Position numbers and translations under genes: made by a program. Shown here piece by piece: positions 1 through 13,800 of a DNA stretch of 64,000 nucleotides (position 1 is the first letter of the stretch; each line of letters starts with the position of its first letter). The DNA is from Xestospongia bergquistia (taxonomy: Eukaryota > Porifera > Demospongiae > Haplosclerida > Petrosiidae), in contig OZ014421.1 in the NCBI GenBank assembly GCA_963965975.1, forward strand, positions 6,091,913 to 6,155,912, given 5' to 3'. The notes below the pieces were generated by a model. That model saw only the letters and a program-made list of their open reading frames with translations. It searched no databases and had not been told where the DNA came from.

Positions 1-234
1 TGATGACTGACAAAAGAAACTAAAAACAGCAAATGGTCCTGAAGCTGAACCTAGAACACCAGAAAACAAGTTAATACAAACTTTTAAGTATTTATAAAAA
101 GTATTTAAGCTAATGCATTGACTAGTTTTGTAACTGAACCAAATTCACTGAAAAATGAATTAGTGCAATATACTCAGTTTAGTGGACTCTAAGTAGTTGC
201 ATGTTGTGTGTGCAAGTATAAACTTAAAACTCAC

Positions 235-1472
235 AAGGCATATTGACAACTGGTATTAAAATGACGTCATGTCCTTCATACTCTGTATATTCTATACCAT
301 TATTTCTACATGCCATGAACCTATCACCAATATCAGTGTCTTTCCTAGTATCTTTAAGACATCTCTTAATAGGATCTTTCTTCTGCATGTCAATGAAGTC
401 TGCATAAACGACCATCACTCGAACAACAGCAGTTGAGGGCAAAGGATCTAAAATATCATAACAAAATAATATAATTCTAATTGCTTTTTAAAGAATATGG
501 TCATACATATTTGTATATTTAAAGTTACCATTGGTGGTAAACGTGACAGCAAAATCAACATTTCTTTTAATGACAAGATATTTTTTATCTGTGTCATACT
601 GCAAGAATAGAAGTGCCATCATTAATTAATAAATAAATAAGTATCATATATTTATATTATTGTAACAAAACGTACATGCCATTTTGTTTCATCCCTTAAA
701 GATACCTTAAAGTCAAACTCTCCAGGACAATGATCTCTTATTAAATAAAAACAATTCATCTTAACACAAACAAACAAACAAACAAAAATAAACAAAATGA
801 AAAAGCTTCATAAGAACAAAGGATATATAATTCTACCTTGAAATAGTATGTATTGCTGGTACTGCACGAATATTGTTATGTTCTTGGACAACAGGTAGTA
901 CTTGCTTCTGTACAATAGGTAAGATTTCTTGATTAGAAGATAGAGAGATACTGGGCAATGAATTAATTGTCAATGGAGACTAAAAGAAATAAAGATAAGG
1001 TAAGGTCTAATATGTTGTGTTTGCATAGAGTGTAGAGTATAACCTCATTGGGTGGATCTTTCAGAGATGATATTACTGATGTACATGCTTCAAACTAAAG
1101 AAATGACAATAGATTACTAGTGAATTGACAGTGAGTTTACTGTAGATCTAATGAGCTCACTGCATGACTTACAGGAAAAGACACTGGAGTACTAACAGGT
1201 TGATAAGAGGAGCATATCGGTAAGATTGATGGCACACCCTGATCAGGGAATGTCAGGTCAATACCGAGATATGGGTCTTCAAGATGCACTAGATGTATAC
1301 CAAATAACTTTGCATCAGATCTCTATGTATACTGTAACATACTAGATGATTCTGAAACTGTTGGTTGTATCAGAAATGGTAGATCCAGTCCATCTGTAGC
1401 AGATGACAATTACATTTCATAAAACAGACATTAAAATGGTTTTATACCATGGTTGCAAAGCTCTTTAGTCAT
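235..1472 (-). CDS. TP53-like: p53/p63/p73-family transcription factor, 5' part (partial)
   Basis: Eight exons can be joined in phase from the start codon at 1472: 1448-1472, 1343-1393, 1173-1288, 1044-1094, 837-979, 676-736, 529-598 and 235-447. The gene continues left of position 1. The visible 243 residues hold a proline- and serine-rich N-terminal region (residues 1-128, presumably transactivating) and the first half of a p53-type DNA-binding domain (from about residue 130). Seen: FDFKVSL, then KKYLVIKRNVDFAVTFTT, then VVRVMVVYADF and PIKRC, then GIEYTEYEGHDVILIPVV, in the order and spacing of p53/p63 strands S2 to S5. Known of the family: sequence-specific tetrameric nuclear regulator of stress and germline responses. 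Odd: the Cys ligand (residue 202) is followed by Leu-Lys-Asp where p53/p63 have Pro-x-His, so the zinc-binding His is Asp here. The second zinc pair and the tetramerisation domain are outside the window. Which vertebrate paralogue it is closest to cannot be told. Confidence 0.72.
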
Positions 1473-1870
1473 TCTTGAAAATTTACTGGCCCTCGTGGAA
1501 CGTTCAGTATTATTGTTTATTATTATTTGCCATGTCAGCAATGCCACGTGGATATGTGCTACTGCGCAAGCTCAGTTGACCGCAAGTTTTAATTAGCCGT
1601 AGGCGTCTCAGGGCTTTTAATATTACTATGACTCACTTGAAACTTTATATAGTTTTGGTTTAGAGGAAAACGTTTTCAAGGAATTCAATTTCTTGTAAGT
1701 CGGTTAGTAGTGTTTTAGTAGATGTATTGTTGGAAAATTGGGCTCCAAGTTTGTCAAAATAATAGTCTAGATAGATTTTATGTACTTTATTTAAATAACA
1801 TATATTGAAAAAGACCCCCTCACTAATTCTACGTCTCACAGACCAAGGACTTCCACTCCAAGACGTACAA
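1473..1870. promoter_or_regulatory. Putative shared promoter between p53-like gene and SEC16
   Basis: Only 398 bp separate the start codon of the p53-like gene (minus) from the first in-frame ATG of SEC16 (plus). No other gene is visible in it, so both promoters and 5' UTRs must fit here unless far-upstream non-coding exons exist. It contains a short CpG-containing stretch around 1,540-1,580. No specific factor site was identified. Confidence 0.4.
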
Positions 1871-4800
1871 ATGGCTTCCAATTCTGGTCCTCCGCCATCT
1901 TTGGTTTCATCGTTATTTGGACCCACTTCTGTACCACAAACTGAAAGTGCTCATACAAAGACCTTCCAATCCAAACAATACTTTGGTTCTCCAGGCTCAC
2001 CATCAGAGAATCCATTTGCATTTATTGATACCAGTTTACAGCCTACAGCGTCAATGGAGTCACACCCTCCTCAAGGTAACCAAGGCAACCAACCGCCTCC
2101 TCCTATGTCGCAAGGTATTGGACAACCTCCCATGCTTGTTCCACATACCTATCAACCTCAACCATCGTTTAATAGCGAACTAACAGTTTTTCATTTATCT
2201 TTTCCAGAAACATTCCCATCTTCATCAGAAACTGACCAACTTCTTGTTGCTCAAGATCCTTCTTTTGATGATACATCACATCTATTGGACTCCTCTCCTT
2301 ATCATCCATCACCCACATCTGATCCCTCTCCTCCTCTTCTATCTTCTGAGCCACACCCACTTAGTCCAGCCCCATATCACTCAGAACCACATCCACTTAA
2401 TCCAACCCCTTATCACTCGGTTTCCCAGGCATCTGACCCCTCCCCTTTTATACCAATGTCTATTCCACACCCGCCCATGAGATCACTCAATTTAGAAAGT
2501 TTACACTTGGAGGAGCCAGTTAGTGTAGCAGATACTAATGTTCAAATAACAACTAATGACTTGAATTCTGAAGCAACATCAAATCAAGTCTCAGAGAAAC
2601 TAGATGTCTCACAAATGCCTGAAACCACACCCACTGTGTCTTTAGTGAGCACATCCTCTAATAATTCTATTCATTATCCTTTATTGCCTGCTACATTTGG
2701 CAATGAAGGCCCTATTGTGCCAAGCCGATATTCACCAGTGACAGATGATACTAACCTGGACAGGCCTGTTTTAGAAACTGGTTTGAATGATATTACAGAT
2801 GAAGGGAATCAAACAGCTGAAACAGATTCTCACATTTATCACCATCCTCCCTCTTCACTTCCAATGACTGGTATACATCCTCCTTTAGTTCTTGATCCAA
2901 ATCCCACAGCCTCCTGCCCCCCTATGTTGGATTCGTTTCCTCCTCTCCCACCGTCCACAGTATTAGAACAGAGTCCTGTGTACGAGTACTCTGGTTACCA
3001 CGGCTCCAATGTGACTCCTCCTCTACCACTTGGTGGACCAACAATGCACTCACAATCTATGCCTAGTGATTTGAATGCTATGACGGAGAGGATGACAAAT
3101 GCTCACACTGACTCGAGTCATGGTCGATTAACAAATGCCAATATACCTTCAGATGTATTGGAAGTAAAGGAGGATGTCTTTGCCCCTACTAATTATCCTA
3201 ACAACCAGTTGGGTTCATCTTCAATTATGACCTCACCACATAATTCTAGAAGATCGTCCAATGTAGTTCATTTGTCAGATGTTACTGCTGATATTGATAA
3301 CACTGAATCATTGGTTGAATATCCTAACCAGTTTCCACTCAGCAGTGAGAGAGAAGAAGAACGTGCTATTACTGAGGGAGACTCTAATCCCCCATCTGCC
3401 TCTCAATCAGTGTCTTCTCTCTTGGAAGGTGACAATAATCTAACATTGGAGTCTCCGTTTCGTATTGTACCTCCTGCATCTGATTTGTCCAATGGTAGTT
3501 ACTCTTTGTCTGCTCCATCTGAGGAGCAGAGTGCTTTGGTACATGACTCTAGTTCTATTGAATCTAATGAAGGTTATTAAAAATGTTGTCATCATATTAG
3601 TATATGTGCATTAATGTTGTATGTCCTGCATACTGTAGGTATAAATGGATGGATGGGTAGATAAGTTAATAGATAAATGGATGGATGGATGGATGGGCCA
3701 TAGATGAGAACACTGACAGAGTGATGAATGTATAAATGGGTGGGTACCAAATGGATATGTTATAAACAGATGTTGTTTACTTTATTGTTTTTCTTTTGGA
3801 CTACAGGTCAACCACTTCTTCCTCAAAACCAACCTGTCCAATTAGAGAAACCGGTTGAACAACCTCTCCAGTCCATTTCTCACACAATGGATACAGTATT
3901 TGATTTACAACCTGATGGAGAACCATCTTCAACTCCACCCACCTCATCAGCTACACCTCCTCCAACGAGTGATTTCCCAGCTGAACTAACTGCCTCGCCC
4001 ATTCAGCCCCCTACATTCACGGCCCCACCCCCTCCTATAGCATTATCATCTGTTAGTCAGACACAATTCAATCCTCTTTTAAAAGCTAGTGCTGCCCCTG
4101 TGGTCCAATCTACATCAGCATTTAGCAGACCTTCTATCAGCAATGTAACCAATGAAGAACTTCCTACTACTACTGCCAACCTGCTACCAGCTGCTACAAT
4201 AACCACAGCTACTGTTACAGAGAGCTCTTCTGGTCCTTCAACAGCTGTTACTTCAACATCAAGCTATCAGGAGAACGTCTCTGTTCCTGCTCCTCTAGTG
4301 ACAACATCTAGCAGTGAGGTACAAGATGTTGATGATAGGAGTCGGTATGAACATCGTCGTGGGAGTGAAGGACCAGAATACGATTTTTATCAAAGAGATC
4401 CTCGCGATAGGAGATATGATTATGGAGGACATTGGGATTACTACAATGGTAGGTCATACCAGTATGACCGGCGTGACCGGTATCATAGACCTCATAGTCG
4501 AACTGCTTATGAATATGATCCTCGATATGACCCTCCTCGAAAGGAATATGATCGTCATTATGACCCTCATGATCCATATTACAGACCCCCTCATCATTAT
4601 ACTAGCTATTATGATGAACGAGATTACTACTCTCAACGACAGCGGTATGACCCTAGATATCAAAGATCAGATCATGACTACTACCAGTACTATGATGACC
4701 CTTATTACCAGGGGCGTTACCCACAAGATAAACCTGACTATGGATATTACAGCTACCATGACTCGTACTATAACGACTACCGCTACCATGGCCAAAGTTA

Positions 4801-7800
4801 CCATCACCCACCTCGGTCTGCTTCTATTCAAGATCCTCCACCCTCTGCTCATCATCAACCAGTTGGAGAATACATGGAACCTCAATCCCTTGAAGCATCT
4901 GCCATATATGGGCAACAGGATCAAACTGATACTAGTTATAGTTACTATCAATACGAAGGTGAAATGCCTTATGAATCCACCCACATTGAACAACCTCCTG
5001 TTGAGGGGTATCCTAGTGAGTATGGCTACACCCACTCAGAACATTATGCCGGAGAGGGTGCTGAGAGAGAAGGAGAGTATAGTCAACCACCTGACGTTAG
5101 TCATAGATATGCTGTAGGTGGATACGGAGAAGAGCAAGAATGGACACCTCCTTCTATGCAAGGTAAGAGACTGCTGTCAGATTGAGCAGCTAGTATTAGT
5201 TTATTGTATTCATATCTCTCTCTCATACTATTACATGTAAGTACATGTAATAATACATGTTTACATGTTGATGGAGAGATACATGTACATGTATCTCTGA
5301 TAATTACATGTTGGTAATATTTGGAGCATTTGTTGTGGTCTTCATTTTATGCTTCTTTTTATAGAGTCTGCTCTACTTCCTCTAGCACCTCCACAACGAG
5401 AGACTCCTCTGCCATTTGCTCATCCTCACGTCTCTGTTAGATTTGGTATCGGAGGCCATTTGGTGACAGTTCTTCCTATAAAACCATCGAGTCATACTAG
5501 TGCTAAAGTAGAGATCATATCAATACAGGTATGTTATATGAAGTGTATCTTAATGTTTTGATTGTCTCCCTCTCAGAATATAATCCCTGAATTTGTGGAG
5601 TTGTCTGAAAAGGTAGCCACTCTGCCTGGTCCATTAGTACTGTAAGTTTGACATTTCTTTTGTTTCTAGGCAAGATAAATAACGTTTTTTTATTCTCTTT
5701 CTCTCTCTCCTCTCAGTGGTGATTCACCTAAGAGTTCAGTAGTAAAATATGCAGCTAAGAGAGCTGATCAATCTATTAGCATAGCTCAAAGTACAGATAC
5801 CTCTGCAACAGATCAAGAGATAGCTAAAGATGATGCTTTGCTATGGAACTTCCTAGTACTTTTGTGTCAACAAAATGGAGTTGTAGTACCCAGCGATGTG
5901 TCTGACCTTTTGACTCAAGAGACCACTCCTTCAATTGCAAAGAGTCCGAGAGGAGTTGGAGTAGGCGGAGCTGGTGAAGAAAAGGCAAGTGGCTTGGATG
6001 AGCTTCGCCAGTTACTATTATCAGGAAGAAAAAAGGTAACAGAATTATTATATGTGGTAATATGTACTTGTTTGGATTCACTTTTGTTAAGCAAATTTTA
6101 TTTGTTTTGTTATTTTAGGAAGCATTAGATCTGGCTTGTAGTCAGAGTCTGTGGGGTCATGCTTTAATGCTAGCTAGTCGCATGGATGACCAAAGTAGAA
6201 CATATGTTGTCAACCGATTTACAGCCAGTCTACAAACATCCGATCCTCTTAGTACTTTTTATACGTTAATGCTTGGTAGAATGCCCTCTGTAGCTAAAGT
6301 AAGAATGGATGTGTGGATAGAATGATTGTTTGATGGATGTATAGATCAGATGAAAGGATGGACAGTAGATTAATGGATGAGTGGATGGATGGATGGACAG
6401 ATAGTTAGTGACATTACAGAATGACTTATTAATTAATGGGTACCTTATTTTAGCCTGAAGGGTTAACTCGAGCTGGTGATTGGCGTCCTCATTTAGCCAT
6501 GATGATTACTAATATGACATCACAACAAGATACCAGCTGTATTATTAGTTTAGGAGACTCTTTGTGTAAGTTATCAATAGTGTACATAATAATGTTCAAG
6601 GGGTTAAAAATTGAAATGTTCTATAATGAAAGGAATATACTTAATTGTGGTACATGTACATGTGGACAAAATAATTGTGAGATTGAAATGGAATTATTGA
6701 TATAGTATTTATTAAGCTACTTACTACTTTGTAGATATTAAGCTTAGGATTTAATAAATGATGGTGATTTCAGTATTGGTATAAATGAAGGGTGATTTCA
6801 GTATTGGTATAAATGATGGGTGATTTCAGTATTGGTATAGATGATGGGTGATTTCAGTATTGGTATAAATGAAGGGTGATTTCAGTATTGGTAGTGTCAA
6901 ATTGTTATGCTAAACAAATTGTAAATTTGTTGAAACTACAAGTATAAAGTTTAGGATTCATTTTTAGCATCATTATTTGTACATCTAGACACTTCATAGG
7001 GAAAACATGGGCCTGCTGTTCTGTATACACATTGTGTGGGTATTTTGTCTAAATTTGGTAATACTAATTTAACTTCAAAGAAAAATTTGACTTTAGTTAT
7101 CAATCAATCAATTCCCAATAGTCTATTGTCGATTAAATACACATACTTTGTTTATGATAGATATTGAAATGTGTTTTTTCATATTGAAAGCATAAACAGT
7201 ATCTCACAAAGGAGTACAGTGCACGTGCCCCTCATCAAAATACCACAACTTCACTTTAAAAGTCAACATAACAGTTTCCCTGTTCACTTTGCTGTCTGTC
7301 AATAGATTTATTCTTGCCATAGTATTTAAAGATGTCTTGGGGGTTTTGTCGTGCATCTAGTTCAGACTCTTTTCCAAAAGGTGCTGTCTTGGTAATCATC
7401 TGGCTTATGTTGATACGATTTTGTGATCCTTCAGTTATTGTTCCTGTAAAATTTTCTGCTCCACTAGCTGTCCTTATAATCATGCCTCTCCTCATGGTAA
7501 TCCTGTATGTACTGTTACCAATAGTAGGTCTGTATGCTGATATCAAATGGGGTCGTTTCCATGTGGCTGTAGGCTGCCTCACTATCAGTATACTGGTGTC
7601 TGGATTATATATTATGGATTCATTGCTAAACACCAAAAACCAGAACAATCCTACAGTTGCTTTAATTGCTTATATGATGACACCAATTTTTATTGTAGCT
7701 CACAGATGCTTCACAGTAATATTACTATCATTTGGGACCGATTTACTTATTGAAGGTTCTTCTCGTCAACTTAGTTCTTTTATTTGGTGGTATTTTTGGT

Positions 7801-10800
7801 GTTTGTACTTTGGTTGGTTTGTTAGTGTTATCTCTGCTTGTGTTCTTAACTCTGAGACTCAGTCCAAAAGTTCATTATTTTTGCAAACCACTCACTTTGT
7901 GTGTCTTGTGGCAATTTTGATTTCGTGTATTATACTCAAAACTTGGTTTGTTTCTGAGCCTAATTCAAGCACAAATCCTTTAGTATTAATTGTTAAAGTT
8001 CTAAATTATGCTAGAAAGATTGGACGCCCTTCTCTATATTATATGCCTTTAACAACTTATCAAGCTGCCACCTTATCTCGAATTGACTTAGCCAAGTCTA
8101 TTAATGGTGGTCCGTTTACAGTAGATGAAGTTGAGTATGTCAAGATTTTCTTTCGTTTGTTGCCACTTCTTTTTTGTATTCAAATGATTCACATTCCTAC
8201 TCTACCTCTTGGAAGAGCACACACTGTGGCACTAACAATACCTCAATGTCTAGTCACATCCACCTATGTTATTACTTATGTAATAGGGATAATAGGCATT
8301 CCTATAAAACAAATATTACTACAGTGTGTCAAGTCACCGAGGGTAAGACTTCTTCAACGAATTGGATTTGGAATTGCACTCTCGTTGATTTCAAAAATTG
8401 CCTTCGCTGGTGTCGACTTATTGGTCATATTCAAACATAATACAACTTGTGTTATTACTAGCAGTAGTTCCAATAATACTGTCAATGTCAATAACTATAT
8501 CACTGATAGTAACTACTTCATAATACCTGAGATAATTGGAGGTGTTGGAGTGCTGTTTATTATTCCCACCAGTCTGGAGTTTTTCTATGCTCAAAGTCCA
8601 TACATTATGAGGACTTTATTTGTTGGTCTCTTTGTAGCCGTTGGAGGCATTTTTGAGATAATTGGTTGGGAATCTTTGAGAATTTTTCGAATCCCAGTAA
8701 TTGCTGATGCTCGGCCGGGATGTGAATTTTACATTTTTTTGATGAATTTTTTAATAATGGTGTTTATTTTTGTCATGTTTCTCTGCCTCAGTAGACGTTA
8801 CAAGTTACGGGAGAGAAGTAACACGATAATGTCAATGTCAAGTTATCTGTTTCCCGGTAGTTTTAGTGAGAGATATGGTTCATTAACTGTTACTTCCTGA
8901 TTAATAATTTTGACCTGTGTACATATCAAAAACTATGGATAACTAATACAAGTATAGATAGATAGCTAATACATATTTATAGATAAGTAGTATGGATGGA
9001 TAGATAGTTACCATGGATATAGTACATATTACTATAATATACATATTATTCAGAAAAATTTTAATACCTTAATATAACTTAATAAATCAAAAATACATTT
9101 GCAAAAGAAGATTTAAAAGTTTTGCTGAGCCTACCCAACTCACCCCACGGGGCCTCCTACTTAGTATCCAGGATTCCTAGCTAGGTTTATGTTTAAAGAG
9201 AGACTACCAACCATATCCTAGTCTGTCCCATAGGGATACCCTACATAAACACAGACTATGCTGATAACCACCTTGGTGGTCAATGATGGAGCAGACGCTG
9301 GTCCACAATACAAGTTACAACAGTGCTCAATATCTCTCTTGGAACTATCACAACAGTTTGATGCACAATGGATAAATAGTGGATATACATAGCTATTGAA
9401 TGGACGAATAAAGTTCTTTAATCTTGTCTTTTTTTACTATATAACAAACAGAACCCATTGAACAATTATTAGAATTAATGAATAATTCATATATTTCTAA
9501 TATAATATTAAGTCAACTGCATTAGTTAAACAAACTGCCTAGTGTTGGTATAAAAAGGATGATTTTATCTTTCTTTTTCTAGTATCTCGAGGTCGGTTGC
9601 CTGCAGCACACTTCTGTTATCATTTAGCTAACATACCATTGGGAGATTACGGTGATACTCAATGTAAATATTCTCTATTAGGAAGTGATCATACCAGGTA
9701 CATAATATGTTCATTGTATAAAAGTAATGGTAGTTATAACTTGGTAGTCATTCTAGGTCACTGTAGTCTAGAGCTTACTAATGGTAGCTATCCTAGGTCA
9801 TTGTGGTAAGTACTGACGTTTACTAGTCTAGAACTTACTAATGGTAGCTATCCTAGGTCACTGTGGTAAGCATTGATGTTTACTAGTCTAGAGCTTACTA
9901 ATGGTAGCTATCCTAGGTCATTGTGTTAAGTACCGATGTTTACTAGTCTAGAGCTTACTAATGGTAGCTATCCTAGGTCACTGTGTTAAGTACTGATGTT
10001 TAGTAGTATAGAGCTTACTAATGGTAGCTATCCTAGGTCACTGTGTTAAGTACTGATGTTTAGTAGTATAGAGCTTACTAATGGTAGCTATCCTAGGTCA
10101 CTGTGTTAAGTACTGATGTTTACTAGTATAGAGCTTACTAATGGTGCATGCAGCTATCCTAGGTCTAGAGCTTACTAATTACAATCGCTTTAGGTGATTG
10201 AGGTAATTATTGATGTTCATTTGTTTGGAACTAATGGTAGCTATTTTAGAGAATGTAATATGGTAGCTATACTACACATTGATTACTTTTAGTAATACAT
10301 ATTGTTATAATTATAATCTGAATGTTTGTCTTTCAATTAACAAATATTTGCTGATCATTATCTAGTCTAACAACAGGGGTTTACCCTTACCCTGAGCAGC
10401 TAGTGAGAACGGAAATATTAGAGTATGCTCTCGGACTCAGTAAACCTGACTTTGCTTTGCCATCATTTCAAATCTTTAAACTGTTGCATATATTTAAATT
10501 GGTTGAAGCAGGCCTTGTCAAGAAAGTGAGTTGAGTCATGTTGTGATCATGTGATGTTTGTTTCATGTCATGTGATGTCGATGTTGTCTTTTCTCTCAGG
10601 CTTTAAGATATTGTGAATCAATCAGTTGCTATGTTGTGAGAAATCCAAAAAGTTGTAACTCAACATTTTTAATTTTATTACAAGAAGTAAGCAAAAATAC
10701 GTGTACTTACTGACATGATGTAACTCTCTCTTCCTCCCCCCTCCTCTCTCTCTCTCTCTCTCTCAGTTATCAAGTCGTTTGCATTATGCTAGCTGTCCAT

Positions 10801-13800
10801 TAGGAGTAATGGAGAGTGAACTGCCTTCATGGATATTAACCTTAGAACAAGCTTTGACTGATATTGTAGTAAGTCTGTTAGTAATTGATGGTGCATTATA
10901 AAGACACTCTTCTCCCTTTAGTCAACTACCCATACTCCAGCTGTATCTAGAGGTAGTCCTTCATTCAGTTCAGCTGGCGGTGGTCTAGCTGTTCTTCCTC
11001 AACCATCATCGTCATATACAGATTTTGGACAGTACTTACAAATACCTGGCACTGAAGTACCCTCTCAATCTTACTCTATAGGCAATACTCAAGAAGATTT
11101 CCGGCAAGTGACTGCACCAAATTATGATGGTAGCTCTCAACAGGAAAGTCATATTGTTGAAAACATGTTACCAGGATCACATGGACCCTTTGGAGAAATG
11201 GGAACAGTCACCTCTGACGGAGGCTCAGCCACTCCTTTGATTATAACTGACGCTACAGACCATTTTCAAACAGGTTTAACAAGTACAGACCAGTTTCAAA
11301 CAGGTTTAACCAATACAGACCAGTTTCAAATGGGTTTAACCAGTACGTATCAATTTCAAACTGGTTTAACAAGTATGGACCAAGTTCAGACAGATCTAAC
11401 AAGTACAGACCAAGTTCAACCAAATTTAACTGGCTCTCAGTCTCAAGCAACACTTCCCTATGACAGTAACCAAATGAATGCATCTAACCCAGAGGCTCAG
11501 TTTCCTTCAAACTATCTCTATAATCTTTATGGAGCTCAACCCTCACTGTCAAATACTGCTGAACAACAGCAAATTCCAACTGATACTACTAGCACGGGTG
11601 GTTATGGCTCTCAGACACATCTTCAAGGCTCAGCTGCCACTTCACATACAGATGTAAGTACTACTCCACTGTCCTCCTCTTCTCAGATAACAGGATATAA
11701 CAACGATATGTTCACAATGGGAATAGGACCTCCTCCCACAGCAGATTCTGTTCCCCCGTCATACTCTACCTTTTCTATTTCTGCTCCTTCTGTTTCAAAT
11801 GAAGCATTTTCTTCACAAGAGAATTCTCCTAAAGATGATAAGAAATCAGAGATTGAGGACACATCAGAAGAGGACAGAGAAGGTATAGTAATTGTTCAAT
11901 ATTTTCTAAATTTTGTACTGATAACTTTATGCTATGAGAATAACTAAAAGTGAACTCTAGTACTTTTTACATTATTGTATATGGTAAGATAACACTCACT
12001 TATACATTTACTGATACACTTACCGGTACATTTACTGATACATTGATTTTACTGATACACTTACTGATTCATTGATTTTACTGATACACTTACTGATACA
12101 TTGATTTTACTTATACATTTACTGATACACTTACTGATACATTTACTGATACACTTACTGATACATTGATTTTACTGATACAGTTACTGATACATTCACT
12201 GATACATTGATTTTAATGATACACTTACTGATACATTGATTTTACTGATACACTTACTGATACATTGATTTTACTGATACATTTACTAATACATTGATTT
12301 TACTGATACACTTACTGATACATTGATTTTACTCATACATTTACTGATATACAGTGATCACAAGTGAAGCAAAACCTTACATTTAATAGTCCAATAATGA
12401 AATATATACATTTTATGCTGTTTTAGATAATTCTAAAGAGAAGAAAGATGACAAACACGATCCTAATGCCAAAGGTTGGCTCGGTATATTTAATCCATTC
12501 AATTATATACCGAAAGGTCCCAAGAATGCTCATCTTCCTGATGACAAAAATCCTAGAGTAAAGATGAATGGATGGATGGATGAAAGGAGTGACTGATAGA
12601 TGGATGGATGGATGAAAGGAGTGAATGACTGATGGATGGATGAAAGGAGTGACTGATAGATGGATGGATGGATGAAAGGAGTGAATGACTGATGGATGGA
12701 TGAAAGGAGTGACTGATAGATGGATGGATGGATGAAAGGAGTGACTGATAGATGGATGGATGAAAGGAGTGAATGACTGATGGATGGATGAAAGGAGTGA
12801 CTGATAGATGGATGGATGGATGAAAGGAGTGACTGATAGATGGATGGATGGATGAAAGGAGTGACTGATAGATGGATGGATGGATGAAAGGAGTGACTGA
12901 TAGATGGATGGATGGATGAAAGGAGTGACTGATAGATGGATGGATGGATGGATGAAACTTTCATCCATCCATCCATTCATCTATCAGTCACTCCTTTCAT
13001 CCATCCATCCATCATGAAAGGGAGTGACTGATGGATGGATGGATGGATGGATGGATGAAAGGAGTGACTGATGATGACTTGTTAAATATTTTTACAGATT
13101 ATTTTTGACAAAGAGAAGAACAAGTGGGTGGACTTAGATGCTGATGAACAGGTAATAATCTACATGTACTTAATACATGTATCCATACATGTTATACATA
13201 AATATAAGATTTATCTAGTTGTCTTTGATGGTTTACTTTCTTTCTATGCTAGGAGGAAAGTGGTCCAGTTGCTCCACCTACTGATATGGAACTCAAGTCA
13301 AATGATACAACAGATGGATCTCTAGGTAGTAATTCATATTCTTTGCAACAACAAGGAGTGGGCAGAGGTCGTTTCAATGTTAGATCAAGATATGTTGATG
13401 TTTTGTCGAAGGGTGGCCAAAAAACTGTTCCACCTCTTGGGGTTGCTCCCCCGTCTTTGATGCCATCAACTGCAACCATGCAATTTAATCCAACCAATTT
13501 TTTTGTTCCACAACCAGGTAGATATATTGTACTGCTAATGTCTAAAAGTAGCTGTTATTACTGCATTCAAATAATAATATTCTACTTTTTTAGCATCTAC
13601 CAATGAAGGGTCCTCTTTTGATGAGGCATATGGACTGACTGGAGCTAATAGTACAACTACACCCACATCTACTACACCACAAACTGAGAGGCAAGAGATT
13701 GACCCTCATACTCAACCCCTAAATCCTCCCACCTCACATCCTCCTTCCTCTCAAAATCATGTCCCATCTGAGACAACAGTGGCTTCCACCAGTAATATCA

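Noticed and set aside
1660-2183. Short frames on both strands around the SEC16 start
   Set aside because: No domain; overlap the SEC16 5' end and its promoter.
4308-5117. Alternative-frame and antisense open frames over SEC16 exon 2
   Set aside because: Shadows of the Tyr/Asp/Arg-rich coding segment; the SEC16 frame joins in phase to conserved exons.
12423-12980. Minus-strand frames rich in [12 protein letters not shown]
   Set aside because: Translation of the GATGGATG minisatellite; not a protein gene.
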